Origin: Cryobacterium sp.
GTDB lineage: Bacteria; Actinomycetota; Actinomycetes; Actinomycetales; Microbacteriaceae
Assembly: GCF_026786305.1 (NCBI RefSeq)
Contig: NZ_JAJAYI010000032.1
Location: 1-51,284 of the forward strand
DNA length: 51,284 nt
Direction of reading: 5' to 3'
This document shows, in pieces, positions 1 to 8,325 of the stretch; positions within the stretch are counted from its first letter, which is position 1, and every line of letters begins with the position of its first letter. The position numbers were made by a program, and so were the translations under genes. The notes beneath the pieces are model-generated. The model had not been told where the DNA came from, did no database searches, and saw only the letters and a program-made list of their open reading frames with translations.

Positions 1-711
1 CGGATGGTTCGTTCCCGGATTCTGGCCCATGATGATGATGAGATCGGCTTGGGCGAAGTCGTCGTAGCTGATCGTGGCCTTGCCGATGCCCAGCGTCTGG
101 CCCATGGCCCATCCGGTTGACTCATGGCACATGTTCGAACAGTCAGGCAGGTTGTTCGTTCCGAAAGCGCGCACGAAAAGTTGGTACGCGAAGGCGGCCT
201 CATTCGAGGCGCGCCCGCTCGTGTAGAAGGCGGCCTCGTCTGGGGACGTGAGAGCGTTGAGCTTCGTGGCCAAGACGGAGAACGCGTCGTTCCAGCTGAT
301 CGGTCGGTAGTGGTCAGCGCCGGCGGGCTTATAGACCGGCTCGGTGAGGCGCCCCTGCATTCCGAGCCAGTATTCCGACTTCTCCAGCAGGTCGTCAATA
401 GAATACTGGGCCCAGAAGTCCGAGTCGATGGTGACCGGTGTGGCTTCCCAGGTGACGGCTTTCGCGCCGTTCTCACAGAATTCGAAGGTCTTGCGGTGAG
501 TGGGGTCCGGCCAGGCGCAGCTGGGGCAGTCGAAGCCGTCTTTCTGGTTGAGGGCGAGCATCGTCTTGCCGGTACGGATGACGCCCAGATTCTCCAACGC
601 CGGCTTCATGGAGTGGTATACGCCGGGCATGCCCGCGGCCCAGTCTTTGGGTTTTGTGACCTCGAGGTCGGATTCGTCTGGTTCTGCCGCCGAGAGATGC
701 TCACGAGTCAT
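1..711 (-). CDS. FdhF/YdeP-like molybdopterin oxidoreductase, 5' part (runs off the window)
   Basis: Open frame from ATG at 711 to the left edge, 237 codons, so only the N-terminal third or so is present. The protein shows the N-terminal 'DCPSCAWPDP' motif (about residue 63), 'YTSGRASNEAAF' and 'CSNMCHESTGWAMG' followed by 'ADLIIIMGQNPGTNHP'. These are hallmarks of the formate-dehydrogenase-H-like oxidoreductase alpha subunits of the FdhF/YdeP type (bis-MGD cofactor, DMSO-reductase superfamily). No Tat signal is visible, so a cytoplasmic enzyme is likely. The substrate is not predictable; members are often called formate dehydrogenases without proof. The family is about 750 residues long, so the gene should continue some 1.5 kb beyond the window. 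Confidence 0.85.
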   Translation of the reverse strand, partial: MTREHLSAAEPDESDLEVTKPKDWAAGMPGVYHSMKPALENLGVIRTGKTMLALNQKDGFDCPSCAWPDPTHRKTFEFCENGAKAVTWEATPVTIDSDFWAQYSIDDLLEKSEYWLGMQGRLTEPVYKPAGADHYRPISWNDAFSVLATKLNALTSPDEAAFYTSGRASNEAAFAYQLFVRAFGTNNLPDCSNMCHESTGWAMGQTLGIGKATISYDDFAQADLIIIMGQNPGTNHP

Positions 712-789
712 GGGCCTTACCCTTTCCACACCCCGATTTGAGCTGTGTCCTCCAGACCTAACAGGCTTGGCGAGTTGTTGCGAGACCTC

Positions 790-808
790 AACCCTACGTG
801 TCAGGGTT
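790..808. promoter_or_regulatory. Inverted repeat upstream of the FdhF-like gene
   Basis: AACCCT, 7 nt, AGGGTT: a perfect 6-bp inverted repeat about 80 bp upstream of the ATG at 711. The place and shape suit an operator. No regulator is adjacent and a chance palindrome cannot be excluded. The rest of 712-989 shows no gene. Confidence 0.3.
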
Positions 809-989
809 GCCTGAAGCCAGCAGTTGATAGCAAGTTCGGCGTTTGACGTAGGGCGAGAATCAGGAATCATCACCATGCTCAGCCCGTCTGTGACCTGAGT
901 GCTCGACGATAGTTTGGGCTGCTGGGTCGCCTCTGGTGACAGCGCGAAATCCTGCGCCATCACACCGGAATCGTAGGCCCGACAAAGGA

Positions 990-1029
990 ACGACGAGAGC
1001 CCGCCCCCTCCAGGGCGAGCGCTCGTCGT
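990..1029 (-). terminator. Hairpin overlapping the stop codon of the next gene
   Basis: ACGACGAG at 990-997 pairs with CTCGTCGT at 1022-1029; the stem continues through GC and CGCC/GGCG pairs with two mismatches and a short loop. It overlaps the TAA (1031-1029) of the minus-strand membrane-protein gene. There is no clear T-run, so it is a terminator-like hairpin rather than a textbook intrinsic terminator. Confidence 0.5.
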
Positions 1030-1355
1030 TATGCCGTGCTGACCGCGCCCCATTCTGTCACCGTGACGATCCCCCCACAGATGAGGAAGACCATCACGAT
1101 CAGCAGGGTGAGCGTCGCGAGGATACCGAGCTTGAGTCGCTTACGGCTCACGGCAAAGCGGATGACCACCATCGCCGCGTACAGCGCCACCACGATAACG
1201 AGTCCCGTCGTCGCGACCCCGGCTGGGCTGAGCCACTGCATAGCGAAGAGCAGGGCGCCGCAGAGGAGCGTGAGAGCGCCGCCCACCACAAGCCAGATAG
1301 CGCCCGTCGAGGTAGTCAGCGGTCGTTGATCGAATACTCGCTGTGACTCTGACAC
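1029..1355 (-). CDS. Small integral membrane protein, function unknown
   Basis: About 108 residues with three hydrophobic segments (approximately residues 19-39, 44-65 and 76-98) separated by a basic 'SRKRLK' loop. I do not recognise a named family; it resembles short uncharacterised membrane proteins common in Actinobacteria. Start choice: a GTG at 1364 lies directly against a GAGAGG motif with no spacing, whereas GTG at 1355 has AGAGG 9 nt upstream, so 1355 is preferred. It stands alone, ends in a hairpin, and is followed on the right by insertion-sequence debris. Confidence 0.6.
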   Translation of the reverse strand: MSESQRVFDQRPLTTSTGAIWLVVGGALTLLCGALLFAMQWLSPAGVATTGLVIVVALYAAMVVIRFAVSRKRLKLGILATLTLLIVMVFLICGGIVTVTEWGAVSTA

Positions 1356-1523
1356 GATCGACACCCTCTCGTCTCGTCTTGCGCGTTATCCACGTTGCCA
1401 CTCGCGAGAAGAAAGCGCCAGAGCCGAGAACGCATCCGCTCCATCTGCGCCCGTTCAAGTGCCACCCGGTTCTGGAGTAGTGCCCCGAACTGGGTCCAAA
1501 CCAAAAAATAATAATTTGAATTT

Positions 1524-1790
1524 TCAACCCGGTTTGCCGTTGGCGTCACCGATGGTCCCAATCGACACCACGAGGCCCTCGTGGGCCACGGTCCCACGTG
1601 GCTTACGTCCGCGCACGAGGCCGTTCATACCCTCGAGGCGCATCAGCCGGTCGACCGAGACGGCGTCAAAAAGGGTGCGTTTGGGCGACAGCGCAGGTCT
1701 TCGAGGCACGAAGACCCAAGAAGTAACCAGGACACCCTGCGCGCGCAGGACCTCGCAGGTCACCTCGACTCCGTGGCCGTCGACTTTCAT
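1524..1790 (-). pseudogene. IS3-family transposase OrfB remnant
   Basis: The translation keeps two recognisable OrfB stretches: 'VEVTCEVLRAQGV' (the N-terminal 'FGVEPICxVL' region) and 'VDRLMRLEGMNGLVRGRKPR' (the HTH/linker region before the DDE domain). They are joined by about 25 unrelated residues where the family has 50-60. No DDE catalytic residues follow; the frame ends after 'DANGKPG'. This is therefore an internally deleted and truncated copy. It begins 18 bp from the 3' end of the GGDEF-EAL gene. AT-rich sequence at 1500-1530 may be the decayed element edge. Confidence 0.6.
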
Positions 1791-1807
1791 CCGAAAGATG
1801 AAAGCGA

Positions 1808-4783
1808 CTATGGACGGTTTCGAGGATCAAGCTCCCCGTGCACGCCGCTCCCGGTTCGACCCGACAACGCCCGTTGCCCCCGGGCGGTGTCGTGTGCGGC
1901 CAACAACACCAGGTCGCGATTGCTGGATCGTTCGAGTGCTGCCGGGTCGAAGATCGCAGCAGGGCGGCCGAGCAGGTAGCCCTGCACCAGCGCGCAGCCC
2001 GATTCGGAGAGGGTGTCGAGCTGGTCAACGGTCTCCACGCCCTCGGCCACGACTTCGATATCGAGCTTCTGCGCAAGCGCGAGGATCCCCTGCACGAGGG
2101 CGACGGAGGACCGGGCAGGAATATCCATGATGAAGGTGCGATCGATCTTGATCTGATCGACCGGCAGGGAATTGAGCCACGCGAGCGTGGAAAACCCGGT
2201 TCCGAAATCATCGAGTGAGATCCGGATGCCGAGCTGGCGGAGCTCGGTGAGTCGTTCGACGACGCCGGGCAGGTCGATCAGTGCACGGCTCTCGACGACC
2301 TCGAGAATGAGGCGTCGGGGCGAGAGATGGTTTCTGGTGAGGGCGGCGCGCACCGTCGGCAGCAGCCGGGGGTCGACCAGCGTCGCGCTTGCGAGGTTGA
2401 CGGCGACGTGCAACGGCTCGTCACCCGGTTGCGCCCAGCCTGCCAGCGCCGCGCACGCGTTCTCCATCGCCCACAGGTCCAGTTTGGTGATCATGCCGGT
2501 CTCTTCCGCGAGCGGAAGGAATGCGGCCGGCGCCAATAACCCCAGGCGCGGATGATTCCAGCGAATGAGTCCCTCGGCACCCACAACCCTGATGCCACCG
2601 GCGGCGGAAATATTGAGGACCGGCTGGAAGTGCAGGCGCATTTCGTTCCGGTCGATGGCGACCGAGAGCTCCGTCTCAAGCGACGGCTGTGACGAGGCGG
2701 ATGCCGTTTCGCCGGAGACGGCGATCTGGTTGCGACCCGTCCTCTTCGCCTCGTACATCGCCGTGTCAGCCGAGGCGAGGAGCCGTTCACCGCGCCCGCC
2801 CTCACCCGTGTAGATGGCCACACCCACGCTCGTGGAGATACGCAGGTCCTGGCCGGCGAGATGAAAGGGCACATTGAGGCTGTCGACGATGCGTCCGGCC
2901 ATTTCGAGCGCCGTCGACTGGCATGGCACATCGGTGGCGAGCACCGCGAATTCGTCCCCGCCGAGGCGGCCGATGGTATCCCCCGGGCGAACCTCGGAAC
3001 GGAGGCGCGCGGCGACCTGGCGGAGCAGTTCGTCCCCAGCGCCGTGCCCGAGGTCGTCGTTGACCTTCTTGAAGTTGTCGAGGTCGCAGAACATCACCAC
3101 GGTGCCCGTGCCGGCATGTGCCCGGTTCTCGCCGAGCGCCTGGTCCAGCCGCTCGGCGAACAGCACCCGGTTGGGTAAGCCGGTGAGAGAGTCGTGCAGG
3201 GACTGGTGCCGCACGGTTGCGAGCAATCTGGCATTTTGCAAGGCCGTTGCGCCCTGGCTGCTCACCCCGGCCATCCGGGTCAAGGCCGCCCGATGCACCT
3301 CTGGTGTGAGGTGACCCCGCCAAACGGCGGCCGCGATCCCCATCAGGAGATCGCCATCGAGCAATGGGACCACGACAACATTCGGGGCCCGAGTGGCGCC
3401 AAGCAACTGTACAAGGAGCGGGCTGGCCTCGTCCGCCCTGATGAGGACCGGTTCGTGGTTGGTCAGGAGTCCGATCAGCTCGGGAGTCGTCGAGGCCGGG
3501 ATCGGCGTGGCGAGCAGCACCTGACGCTCATCCGGCTCAAAGCCGTCGCAGGCGACTGCCTGGAGCGACGCGAGGCCGGCGTCCCAGAGCAGGACCGCCG
3601 CGGCGTCGCACTCGACGATAGTCGGCAGGGCGGCCGCAATGATGTCCGCAACGCCGCTCGTGCTGCCGGCGGTGGCCAGTTCGTTAGCCAGCGCGAGCAG
3701 CGCCGTCGAGCGGCTCTCTTCCCGGCGGCTGTCCTCGAGCGCAGTGAAGAGGTCCAGGGCTGCCGCCGCGTGGCTGGCGTAGGCCTCGAGCAGCGCCCGG
3801 TCCGCGTCCATGGGACGCTGCCCCCGCGGGTACAGGGCCGCGAGGCGCCCGTGAACCTGGCGAGTCGACGCCACGTCGACGACAACGGCGGAACTGCCGA
3901 GGCTGTCGCCCTCGAGCAGCCGCGGCGCGAGTTCCGCGGCTCGCTCATCGGTGAGACCCAAAAAATGCACGAGCGGCGCCCCGCCGTGAGTCGGCTTAAC
4001 GACAAAGAGGTAGGACGGCGCGAGGACCGCTGCTGCCGCGCGACCCACGATTCTGGCGAGCACCTCGCCGATATCGTCGCTGCTGACGAGGTCCGCCTCA
4101 GCCAGCTGTATCCGCTGGACCTGTTCACGCAAGGCTGCGAATCCACGATCGGCCGCGCGCCTACCGCTGCGCCATGACCACCAGTGCAGTCGCCGGGACC
4201 ACGTGAGGCGGTATACACAGGCCGGATTTCCATCCGACTGGCACTCGGCTTGAACGATATGCGCCGATTCCAGCCCGAAGATACGTGGCACGGCAGAGAA
4301 CAGGCCCTGCGCATACTCGCAATCCAGCCTGGACGGAGCGTATCCGTCGTGGAGATGAAAGCTGAGCGTCGCATCCGTGGGACCGATGGTGACGAGCGCG
4401 AGCGAAGACGTCGTGCTGAATTTCGGGACCATCCTCGGGAGCTGGTAGTACACGGCGCGGGGTGATGCGAAAGCGCTCAGAAGTTGCGCAATAGCCGGAT
4501 GGAACCTGTCCGCAGCGGCAGATTCGCCAATTTTGAACATTGTCCCCGGGCCGAGGGCATCCGTCACGGCCTCAAAAAGCCGGATGCGGGTGTCGTAGCC
4601 GATCCACATGGCTTCCTCTAACTCCTCGACCGACTGGGTGATCCCGGCCGCCGCGAGTACGTCAGCGACCGCTTGGACGCCACCGCGCTCACGGACGAAG
4701 CGCAGTACCAGCATCACCGTCGCGCTGGACGTCTCACGCGCTTCCGCAAGCATTGCAACCCCCATGTTGGTGACTATCGGCAT
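1808..4783 (-). CDS. Sensor-GAF-GGDEF-EAL cyclic-di-GMP turnover protein
   Basis: 991 residues, no membrane segments. Residues about 10-197 resemble a V4R/heme-NO-binding-like input domain ending in 'ECQSDGNPACVYRLTW'; about 215-345 and 360-520 are GAF-like. A GGDEF domain follows (about 525-690) with 'GRLGGDEF' at 605-612 and an RxxD inhibitory-site motif (RPGD, 599-602) at the proper spacing. The EAL domain (about 705-950) has EGL instead of EAL at 737-739, but retains the metal ligands seen as 'VNLASA', 'LEVVES', 'LDDFGTGFS' (857-865) and 'VVAEGVET'. Both making and breaking c-di-GMP are plausible, with product feedback. The start is uncertain: ATGs occur at codons 1, 7 and 11 and none has a strong SD. 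Confidence 0.88.
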   Translation of the reverse strand: MPIVTNMGVAMLAEARETSSATVMLVLRFVRERGGVQAVADVLAAAGITQSVEELEEAMWIGYDTRIRLFEAVTDALGPGTMFKIGESAAADRFHPAIAQLLSAFASPRAVYYQLPRMVPKFSTTSSLALVTIGPTDATLSFHLHDGYAPSRLDCEYAQGLFSAVPRIFGLESAHIVQAECQSDGNPACVYRLTWSRRLHWWSWRSGRRAADRGFAALREQVQRIQLAEADLVSSDDIGEVLARIVGRAAAAVLAPSYLFVVKPTHGGAPLVHFLGLTDERAAELAPRLLEGDSLGSSAVVVDVASTRQVHGRLAALYPRGQRPMDADRALLEAYASHAAAALDLFTALEDSRREESRSTALLALANELATAGSTSGVADIIAAALPTIVECDAAAVLLWDAGLASLQAVACDGFEPDERQVLLATPIPASTTPELIGLLTNHEPVLIRADEASPLLVQLLGATRAPNVVVVPLLDGDLLMGIAAAVWRGHLTPEVHRAALTRMAGVSSQGATALQNARLLATVRHQSLHDSLTGLPNRVLFAERLDQALGENRAHAGTGTVVMFCDLDNFKKVNDDLGHGAGDELLRQVAARLRSEVRPGDTIGRLGGDEFAVLATDVPCQSTALEMAGRIVDSLNVPFHLAGQDLRISTSVGVAIYTGEGGRGERLLASADTAMYEAKRTGRNQIAVSGETASASSQPSLETELSVAIDRNEMRLHFQPVLNISAAGGIRVVGAEGLIRWNHPRLGLLAPAAFLPLAEETGMITKLDLWAMENACAALAGWAQPGDEPLHVAVNLASATLVDPRLLPTVRAALTRNHLSPRRLILEVVESRALIDLPGVVERLTELRQLGIRISLDDFGTGFSTLAWLNSLPVDQIKIDRTFIMDIPARSSVALVQGILALAQKLDIEVVAEGVETVDQLDTLSESGCALVQGYLLGRPAAIFDPAALERSSNRDLVLLAAHDTARGQRALSGRTGSGVHGELDPRNRP

Positions 4784-4906
4784 CCCCGCCCGCGAGGTAA
4801 CGAGCTAGTTTCGAGTTTCTTAAAGTGCGACCGCAAGATGGAACGAGTGAGGCAGGGAGAATCTCATTGCAGTTCTTGCCTTCCGCGCTGTACTTGATTC
4901 AGTATT

Positions 4907-5496
4907 TCATGGTCTCGGCGTCATCGTGGTGGTGATTGAAGGCAACGACCGAGATGTCGGCGCGGGAATCGCGCCGTACATGGCCGCCCAACCGGACTGG
5001 TTGTGGAGACTCACCTCCGCGGTGGTATGAGTCATCGGTGGCTGGCTGTTTGATAACAGTCCTCCTATTTCTTCCTTGCTGAGTGGGCCCCGTCTTTTTG
5101 CCAAGGCGATGCCGCCACGTTGACGTTCGCGGATCAGCGATCGCTCGAACTCAGCACATGCTCCCATGACGTTCAGGAGCAGGGTCGCCATCGGGTTGTC
5201 GTCTCCCGTGAAGGAGGGCTGCTCTTTCACGAATGCGACCCGGACCTTCTTGGAGGTGAGCGGCGCACGATCGAACGGAGGTCGTCGAGATTGCGAGCAA
5301 GGCGGTCCATTGAGTGCACGAAAACGGTGTCGACGTCTCTGGCGAACTTGATCATCTCGTCCAGCTCGGGTCGGTTTTTATCTTTGTCTGACGCCTCTTT
5401 CTCGAACACCCGGTCGACGTCGATGCCATCAAGCTGGCGGGTGGTGTTCTGATCGAGGGTGCTGACTCGTACGTATCCAACTCGTTGACCCGTCAC
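4907..5496 (-). pseudogene. Serine recombinase (Tn3-type resolvase/invertase), frameshifted
   Basis: The gene starts at GTG 5496 with a GGAGAG motif 4 nt upstream. The N-terminal part has 'VGYVRVSTLDQNTTRQLDG' (catalytic Ser in VRVS), 'RPELDEMIKFARDVDTVFV' and 'MDRLARNLDDLRSIV'. After 'IVR' (about 5245) the frame is lost. Shifting frame restores 'LTSKKVRVAFVKEQPSFTG' and then 'NPMATLLLNVMGACAEFERS' and 'IRERQRGGIALAKRRG', so one base appears to be missing. The C-terminal HTH is also gone: after 'RRGPLSKEEIG' the sequence no longer resembles the family. Two independent lesions make this a dead gene. It marks a decayed transposon or integrated plasmid piece. Confidence 0.8.
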
Positions 5497-5611
5497 GGGG
5501 CTCTCCTGCCTGTTACGTCAGGTTGGATTAAAAAAAGACGGCTCGGGCTTTCTACCAATAAAAAATGACCCTATCTTGACAGTTCCAAATGCTGCCTCTT
5601 GACGTCCAGTT

Positions 5612-5634
5612 GGGGTGTACCCACCAGACACCCC
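5612..5634. repeat. 7-bp inverted repeat in resolvase upstream region
   Basis: GGGGTGT, 9 nt, ACACCCC: a perfect inverted repeat about 115 bp upstream of the resolvase start, in an AT-rich stretch (5525-5600 carries runs of A). A resolution site or recombinase-binding subsite would be expected here. The assignment rests on position only. Confidence 0.3.
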
Positions 5635-5639
5635 TGTGG

Positions 5640-6068
5640 AAAACGACCAGTGTCGACTCCATGTTCACCAGATTCGACTCCCCCATCACTGTGATCACCC
5701 CGAGGGTGTGCGCCTGACGGGTCAGGCCGAGCGGGGGACGGTTTTCATGATGCCAGTCGGGTTGGCGAGCCGGGCACCGCTACACCCGCTGATCGCGGGA
5801 TGTTGGTCGGCATCAGCTGGGCTGACCCCGGCCAGAGCGCAGGTACTGCCAGTGCCGGAAGCGAGGCGAGTACGAGTGCGTCGGTGCCGGCGATGGCAAG
5901 GAGTAGGCCCGTCGGGCTGGCCGCGCAGAATGCCATGTTGCACCGGGAGGTGCCCGCTCACGCCGGCTCGGCGGCCGGTGTCGACTTTGAGATGAGCGTG
6001 AGGCGCGGCATCGATCGCCCCGCCGGCATCGACGATTACATCGTCGCAGAGCTCGACTGCCATTTGCA
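5640..6068. other. No recognisable gene (mobile-element debris)
   Basis: Open frames exist on both strands but none resembles a family I know, none has a convincing ribosome-binding site, and the stretch is bracketed by broken recombinase and transposase genes. It is best read as decayed or recombined mobile DNA. Confidence 0.5.
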
Positions 6069-6269
6069 GTGAGTCGTGGCCTCCGACGAGTCCAAAGAGG
6101 CCATGGCCAACACCTCCCTGGGTCCGGTCAAACGCAAAACGACATCGTCCGTTATATCGACGGGTTTTACAACAGTCGCCGGCGGCAGTCCTCGATCGGG
6201 CAGGTCAGCCCCGTGGACTTCGAGATGCAATATTCATCACAGCTGGCGGAAGTTCGAATCGCCGCTTAA
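6069..6269 (+). pseudogene. IS3-family transposase OrfB, C-terminal fragment
   Basis: From about 6140 to the TAA at 6267-6269 the frame reads 'DIVRYIDGFYNSRRRQSSIG' followed by 'QVSPVDFEMQ'. This is the diagnostic C-terminal end of IS3-group OrfB (usual form: YIDxFYNxRRxHSxLGxxSPxxFE). The upstream codons do not match the family, and the catalytic DDE core is absent. The orientation is opposite to the OrfB N-terminal fragment near 1.5-1.8 kb. Confidence 0.75.
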
Positions 6270-6311
6270 CCCGTGTCCACGAACCGGGGTCAAGGCCAGA
6301 CCCACCACGAA

Positions 6312-6504
6312 TTAGACAAGCGCGACCACAAGGCTGGCCTCGAGAACTGCGATGTTCACCGGACGTGGCTCCGCAGTCCGATGCGACTGGTGCAGGCGTC
6401 CAAGCACCTCGGGGGCGTTGAACGGAGCCCACGATCACCGCTGTCAGAAAGATCACAACTATGACCGCCAGCACAACGACCAACCGCCAGGCGATGACGA
6501 GCAC
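6312..6504 (-). pseudogene. Small membrane protein, probably frameshifted
   Basis: From GTG 6504 the frame encodes a strong N-terminal membrane segment, 'WRLVVVLAVIVVIFLTAVIV'. Beyond about 6435 this frame continues antisense to the transposase fragment and looks unnatural. The neighbouring frame instead reads 'WAPFNAPEVLGRLHQSHRTA' then 'EPRPVNIAVLEASLVVALV' and stops at 6312, which looks more protein-like. A single indel near 6435 would join them into a protein of about 64 residues. Family unknown; whether the gene is broken or simply longer in one frame is uncertain. Confidence 0.35.
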
Positions 6505-6576
6505 CGCGAACCCACCCGGCCGTCACGCGTAGTGGTAATAACCGTTCGAGTCCCGTTCGACTCAGGTCAGACGCGT

Positions 6577-7338
6577 TCAGTTCTTACGCTTGCCCTTCTT
6601 GATCTTCACCGTCTCCTGTACCCGCCTCCACAAATCGCCGTATGCCTGCGCAGCCGGTGAGCGGTTCGCGTAGACCGCCACGGGCGCCCGCTCGGCGCCC
6701 ATCCGTTCGATCTGCACCGTGGCGGGAACGACGATGTCGGTCACTACCTTGCGCGTGAGGGGCAACTGCTCGACCGTGTCGCGGTGCGACCTCTTGCGGC
6801 GGTCAACCATCGAAAAGAACCCGATGATCGGCGCCTTCGAGACGGATGCGGCCACGAACTCCATCACCTGATCCAGCGACCGCATCGACAGGGGCGACGG
6901 CACCAGCGGCACTACGACGACGTCGGCGGAGTACACGGCGTTCTCCGCGACCAGCGAAGAACCTGGCGGGCAGTCGAGGATGACCACATCGTAGTCACGG
7001 TGGATCTGCTCGAGGATCTTCGCGATCCGCTGCTCCGACTTCTTCGCGTGGTCGAAGACGAGGTCGAGATCGCGGTAGCTCGCATCCGCCGGCAGCACAT
7101 CGAGATTGTCATAGGTGGTCGACCGGATCGCGGCTGTCACCCGGCTCTGGCCAGCGACGAGCGAGCCCACTCCACCCTTGATCTTCGGCTTCACCTGCAG
7201 CAGGAACGTCGTGGCGCCCTGCGGATCGAGATCCCAGAGCAGAACCCGGAACTCTCTCGCCGCTTCAAACGCTAGGCTCACGGCTGCCGTGGTCTTGCCG
7301 ACACCTCCTTTGGTGCTGAAGACCGCGACGACTTTCAC
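6577..7338 (-). CDS. ParA-like ATPase (MinD/ParA superfamily)
   Basis: 253 residues. Deviant Walker A 'KGGVGKTT' at residues 9-16, switch I region 'LWDLDPQGATT', Walker B 'DVVILDCPPGS' at about 116-126, and a very basic C-terminus (KIKKGKRKN). There is no N-terminal DNA-binding HTH, as in small type Ib ParAs and orphan positioning ATPases. The start ATG overlaps the stop of the upstream histone-like gene by 4 bases (ATGA), so the two are translationally coupled. No parB-like gene or obvious parS cluster is adjacent. It is distinct from the scp-linked ParA at 40.7 kb. The basic tail could contact DNA (inference). Confidence 0.9.
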   Translation of the reverse strand: MKVVAVFSTKGGVGKTTAAVSLAFEAAREFRVLLWDLDPQGATTFLLQVKPKIKGGVGSLVAGQSRVTAAIRSTTYDNLDVLPADASYRDLDLVFDHAKKSEQRIAKILEQIHRDYDVVILDCPPGSSLVAENAVYSADVVVVPLVPSPLSMRSLDQVMEFVAASVSKAPIIGFFSMVDRRKRSHRDTVEQLPLTRKVVTDIVVPATVQIERMGAERAPVAVYANRSPAAQAYGDLWRRVQETVKIKKGKRKN

Positions 7339-7748
7339 GCCGGCTTCGACGAATTCAGTGCAGAGATCAATGCGGACTTGTTCAGGCGCGAATACCCGGC
7401 GATCTTCTGCGCCTTCGCTTTTTCACGCAACTCGATCAGAGTGGGCGCGGCGGGCCGGGGCGAGGGCAGCGGCGGGGTGAACGGAGACTTCTTCGCCACG
7501 GACTTCGCAGCCGATCGGGTCGCGGTAGAGGCTCTCGCGGTTTCCTTGGCAAGTCGACGGGCGGCTTTTTCCTGCTTCGCCGCCAGCTTCTCGGTCTGCT
7601 TGGACAATCCTGCCGCCTTCTTGCGCAGCTTCTTGCTCGAATCGCGCACAGCCTTGTGCGCCGCCTGCACCGATTTCTCGGCGAGAGCCAAAGCCTTCTT
7701 CGCCTTTTTCTCGGTGGTTTTCTTCTTATCTGTCTTCGTCTGCGCCAT
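7335..7748 (-). CDS. Lys/Ala-rich histone-H1-like protein with C-terminal Rho-N/SAP-like motif
   Basis: 137 residues from ATG 7748, which has GGAGGT 7 nt upstream; an in-frame TTG 15 bp further up overlaps that SD and is rejected. Residues 1-90 are rich in Lys, Ala and Arg ('KKTTEKKAKKALALAEKS', 'KKLRKKAAGLSKQTEK'), with a helical histone-H1 or HupB-tail character. After a Pro-rich linker ('PFTPPLPSPRPAAP'), the last 35 residues, 'TLIELREKAKAQKIAGYSRL' plus 'NKSALISALN', match the Rho N-terminal/SAP-type nucleic-acid-binding helix-extended loop. A nucleoid-associated DNA-binding role is inferred. It is the first gene of a two-gene unit with the ParA ATPase. Confidence 0.85.
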   Translation of the reverse strand: MAQTKTDKKKTTEKKAKKALALAEKSVQAAHKAVRDSSKKLRKKAAGLSKQTEKLAAKQEKAARRLAKETARASTATRSAAKSVAKKSPFTPPLPSPRPAAPTLIELREKAKAQKIAGYSRLNKSALISALNSSKPA

Positions 7749-7944
7749 CCTGCGCACCTCCAATGGGTCGATTAGATAACCTGGTCATTTCCTCCACCAT
7801 AGTGATCCCTTGTCATCGATCGCGTGAACACAAGGTGAGCCGCGTCGTCTCGGAGTAAAATCCCGACCATCGAGCCGATCCGCTACCGCGACGGGACAGC
7901 CGCGCGGCGTGGTTGAACGAAGGGCATCTATCCAACTGGGAAAC

Positions 7945-8325
7945 TCAGCTGCCCGCGACGTTGCCAATCCAGCTAAGAGGAACCCCTCCGGTCGGCAAGT
8001 TCTTACGGTCCTCGCCGAAGGCCGGATTGGCCTTCCCAAATGCTGTTACCGTCGCGTGCTTGCGCAGTGATTGTTTCAGTGCCTGTACTCCGGAAACAGC
8101 CAAGAGGACGCTCACCGCAAGCAAAATGATTCCACCCGCCACGAGCCCCAGTGAACCAGCAGAGTTCGCCACTGTCATCAATAGATACACGCCTAACGGA
8201 AGCGTCAACCATGCTCCAACGAAAGATAGCGATCCAAAAACCACGAGGACGTTCCCACGTCGAAGACCACGGATTCGGAGATCATCGGCTAAAGCCAGCT
8301 CCTGTGCCACTTGTGAAGCTTCCAT
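7945..8325 (-). CDS. Two-segment membrane protein, function unknown
   Basis: 126 residues from ATG 8325, with GAGGTG 6 nt upstream; the GTG at 8334 lies inside that SD and is rejected. A charged N-terminus ('ASQVAQELALADDLRIRGLR') is followed by membrane segments at about residues 26-50 and 58-82, then a basic cytoplasmic-type tail ('QALKQSLRKHATVTAFGKAN'). I do not recognise a family. It lies on the same strand as the histone-like/ParA pair, but about 200 bp of non-coding sequence separates them, so a separate transcript is likely. Confidence 0.65.
   Translation of the reverse strand: MEASQVAQELALADDLRIRGLRRGNVLVVFGSLSFVGAWLTLPLGVYLLMTVANSAGSLGLVAGGIILLAVSVLLAVSGVQALKQSLRKHATVTAFGKANPAFGEDRKNLPTGGVPLSWIGNVAGS

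Noticed and set aside
3194..4177. 327-codon plus-strand open frame inside the GGDEF-EAL gene
   Set aside because: Antisense to GAF domains; no ribosome-binding site or motif.
6240..6270. tRNA T-loop-like GTTCGAATC
   Set aside because: It is inside the transposase C-terminal frame; no acceptor or anticodon stem can be formed around it. No tRNA was found elsewhere in the window.
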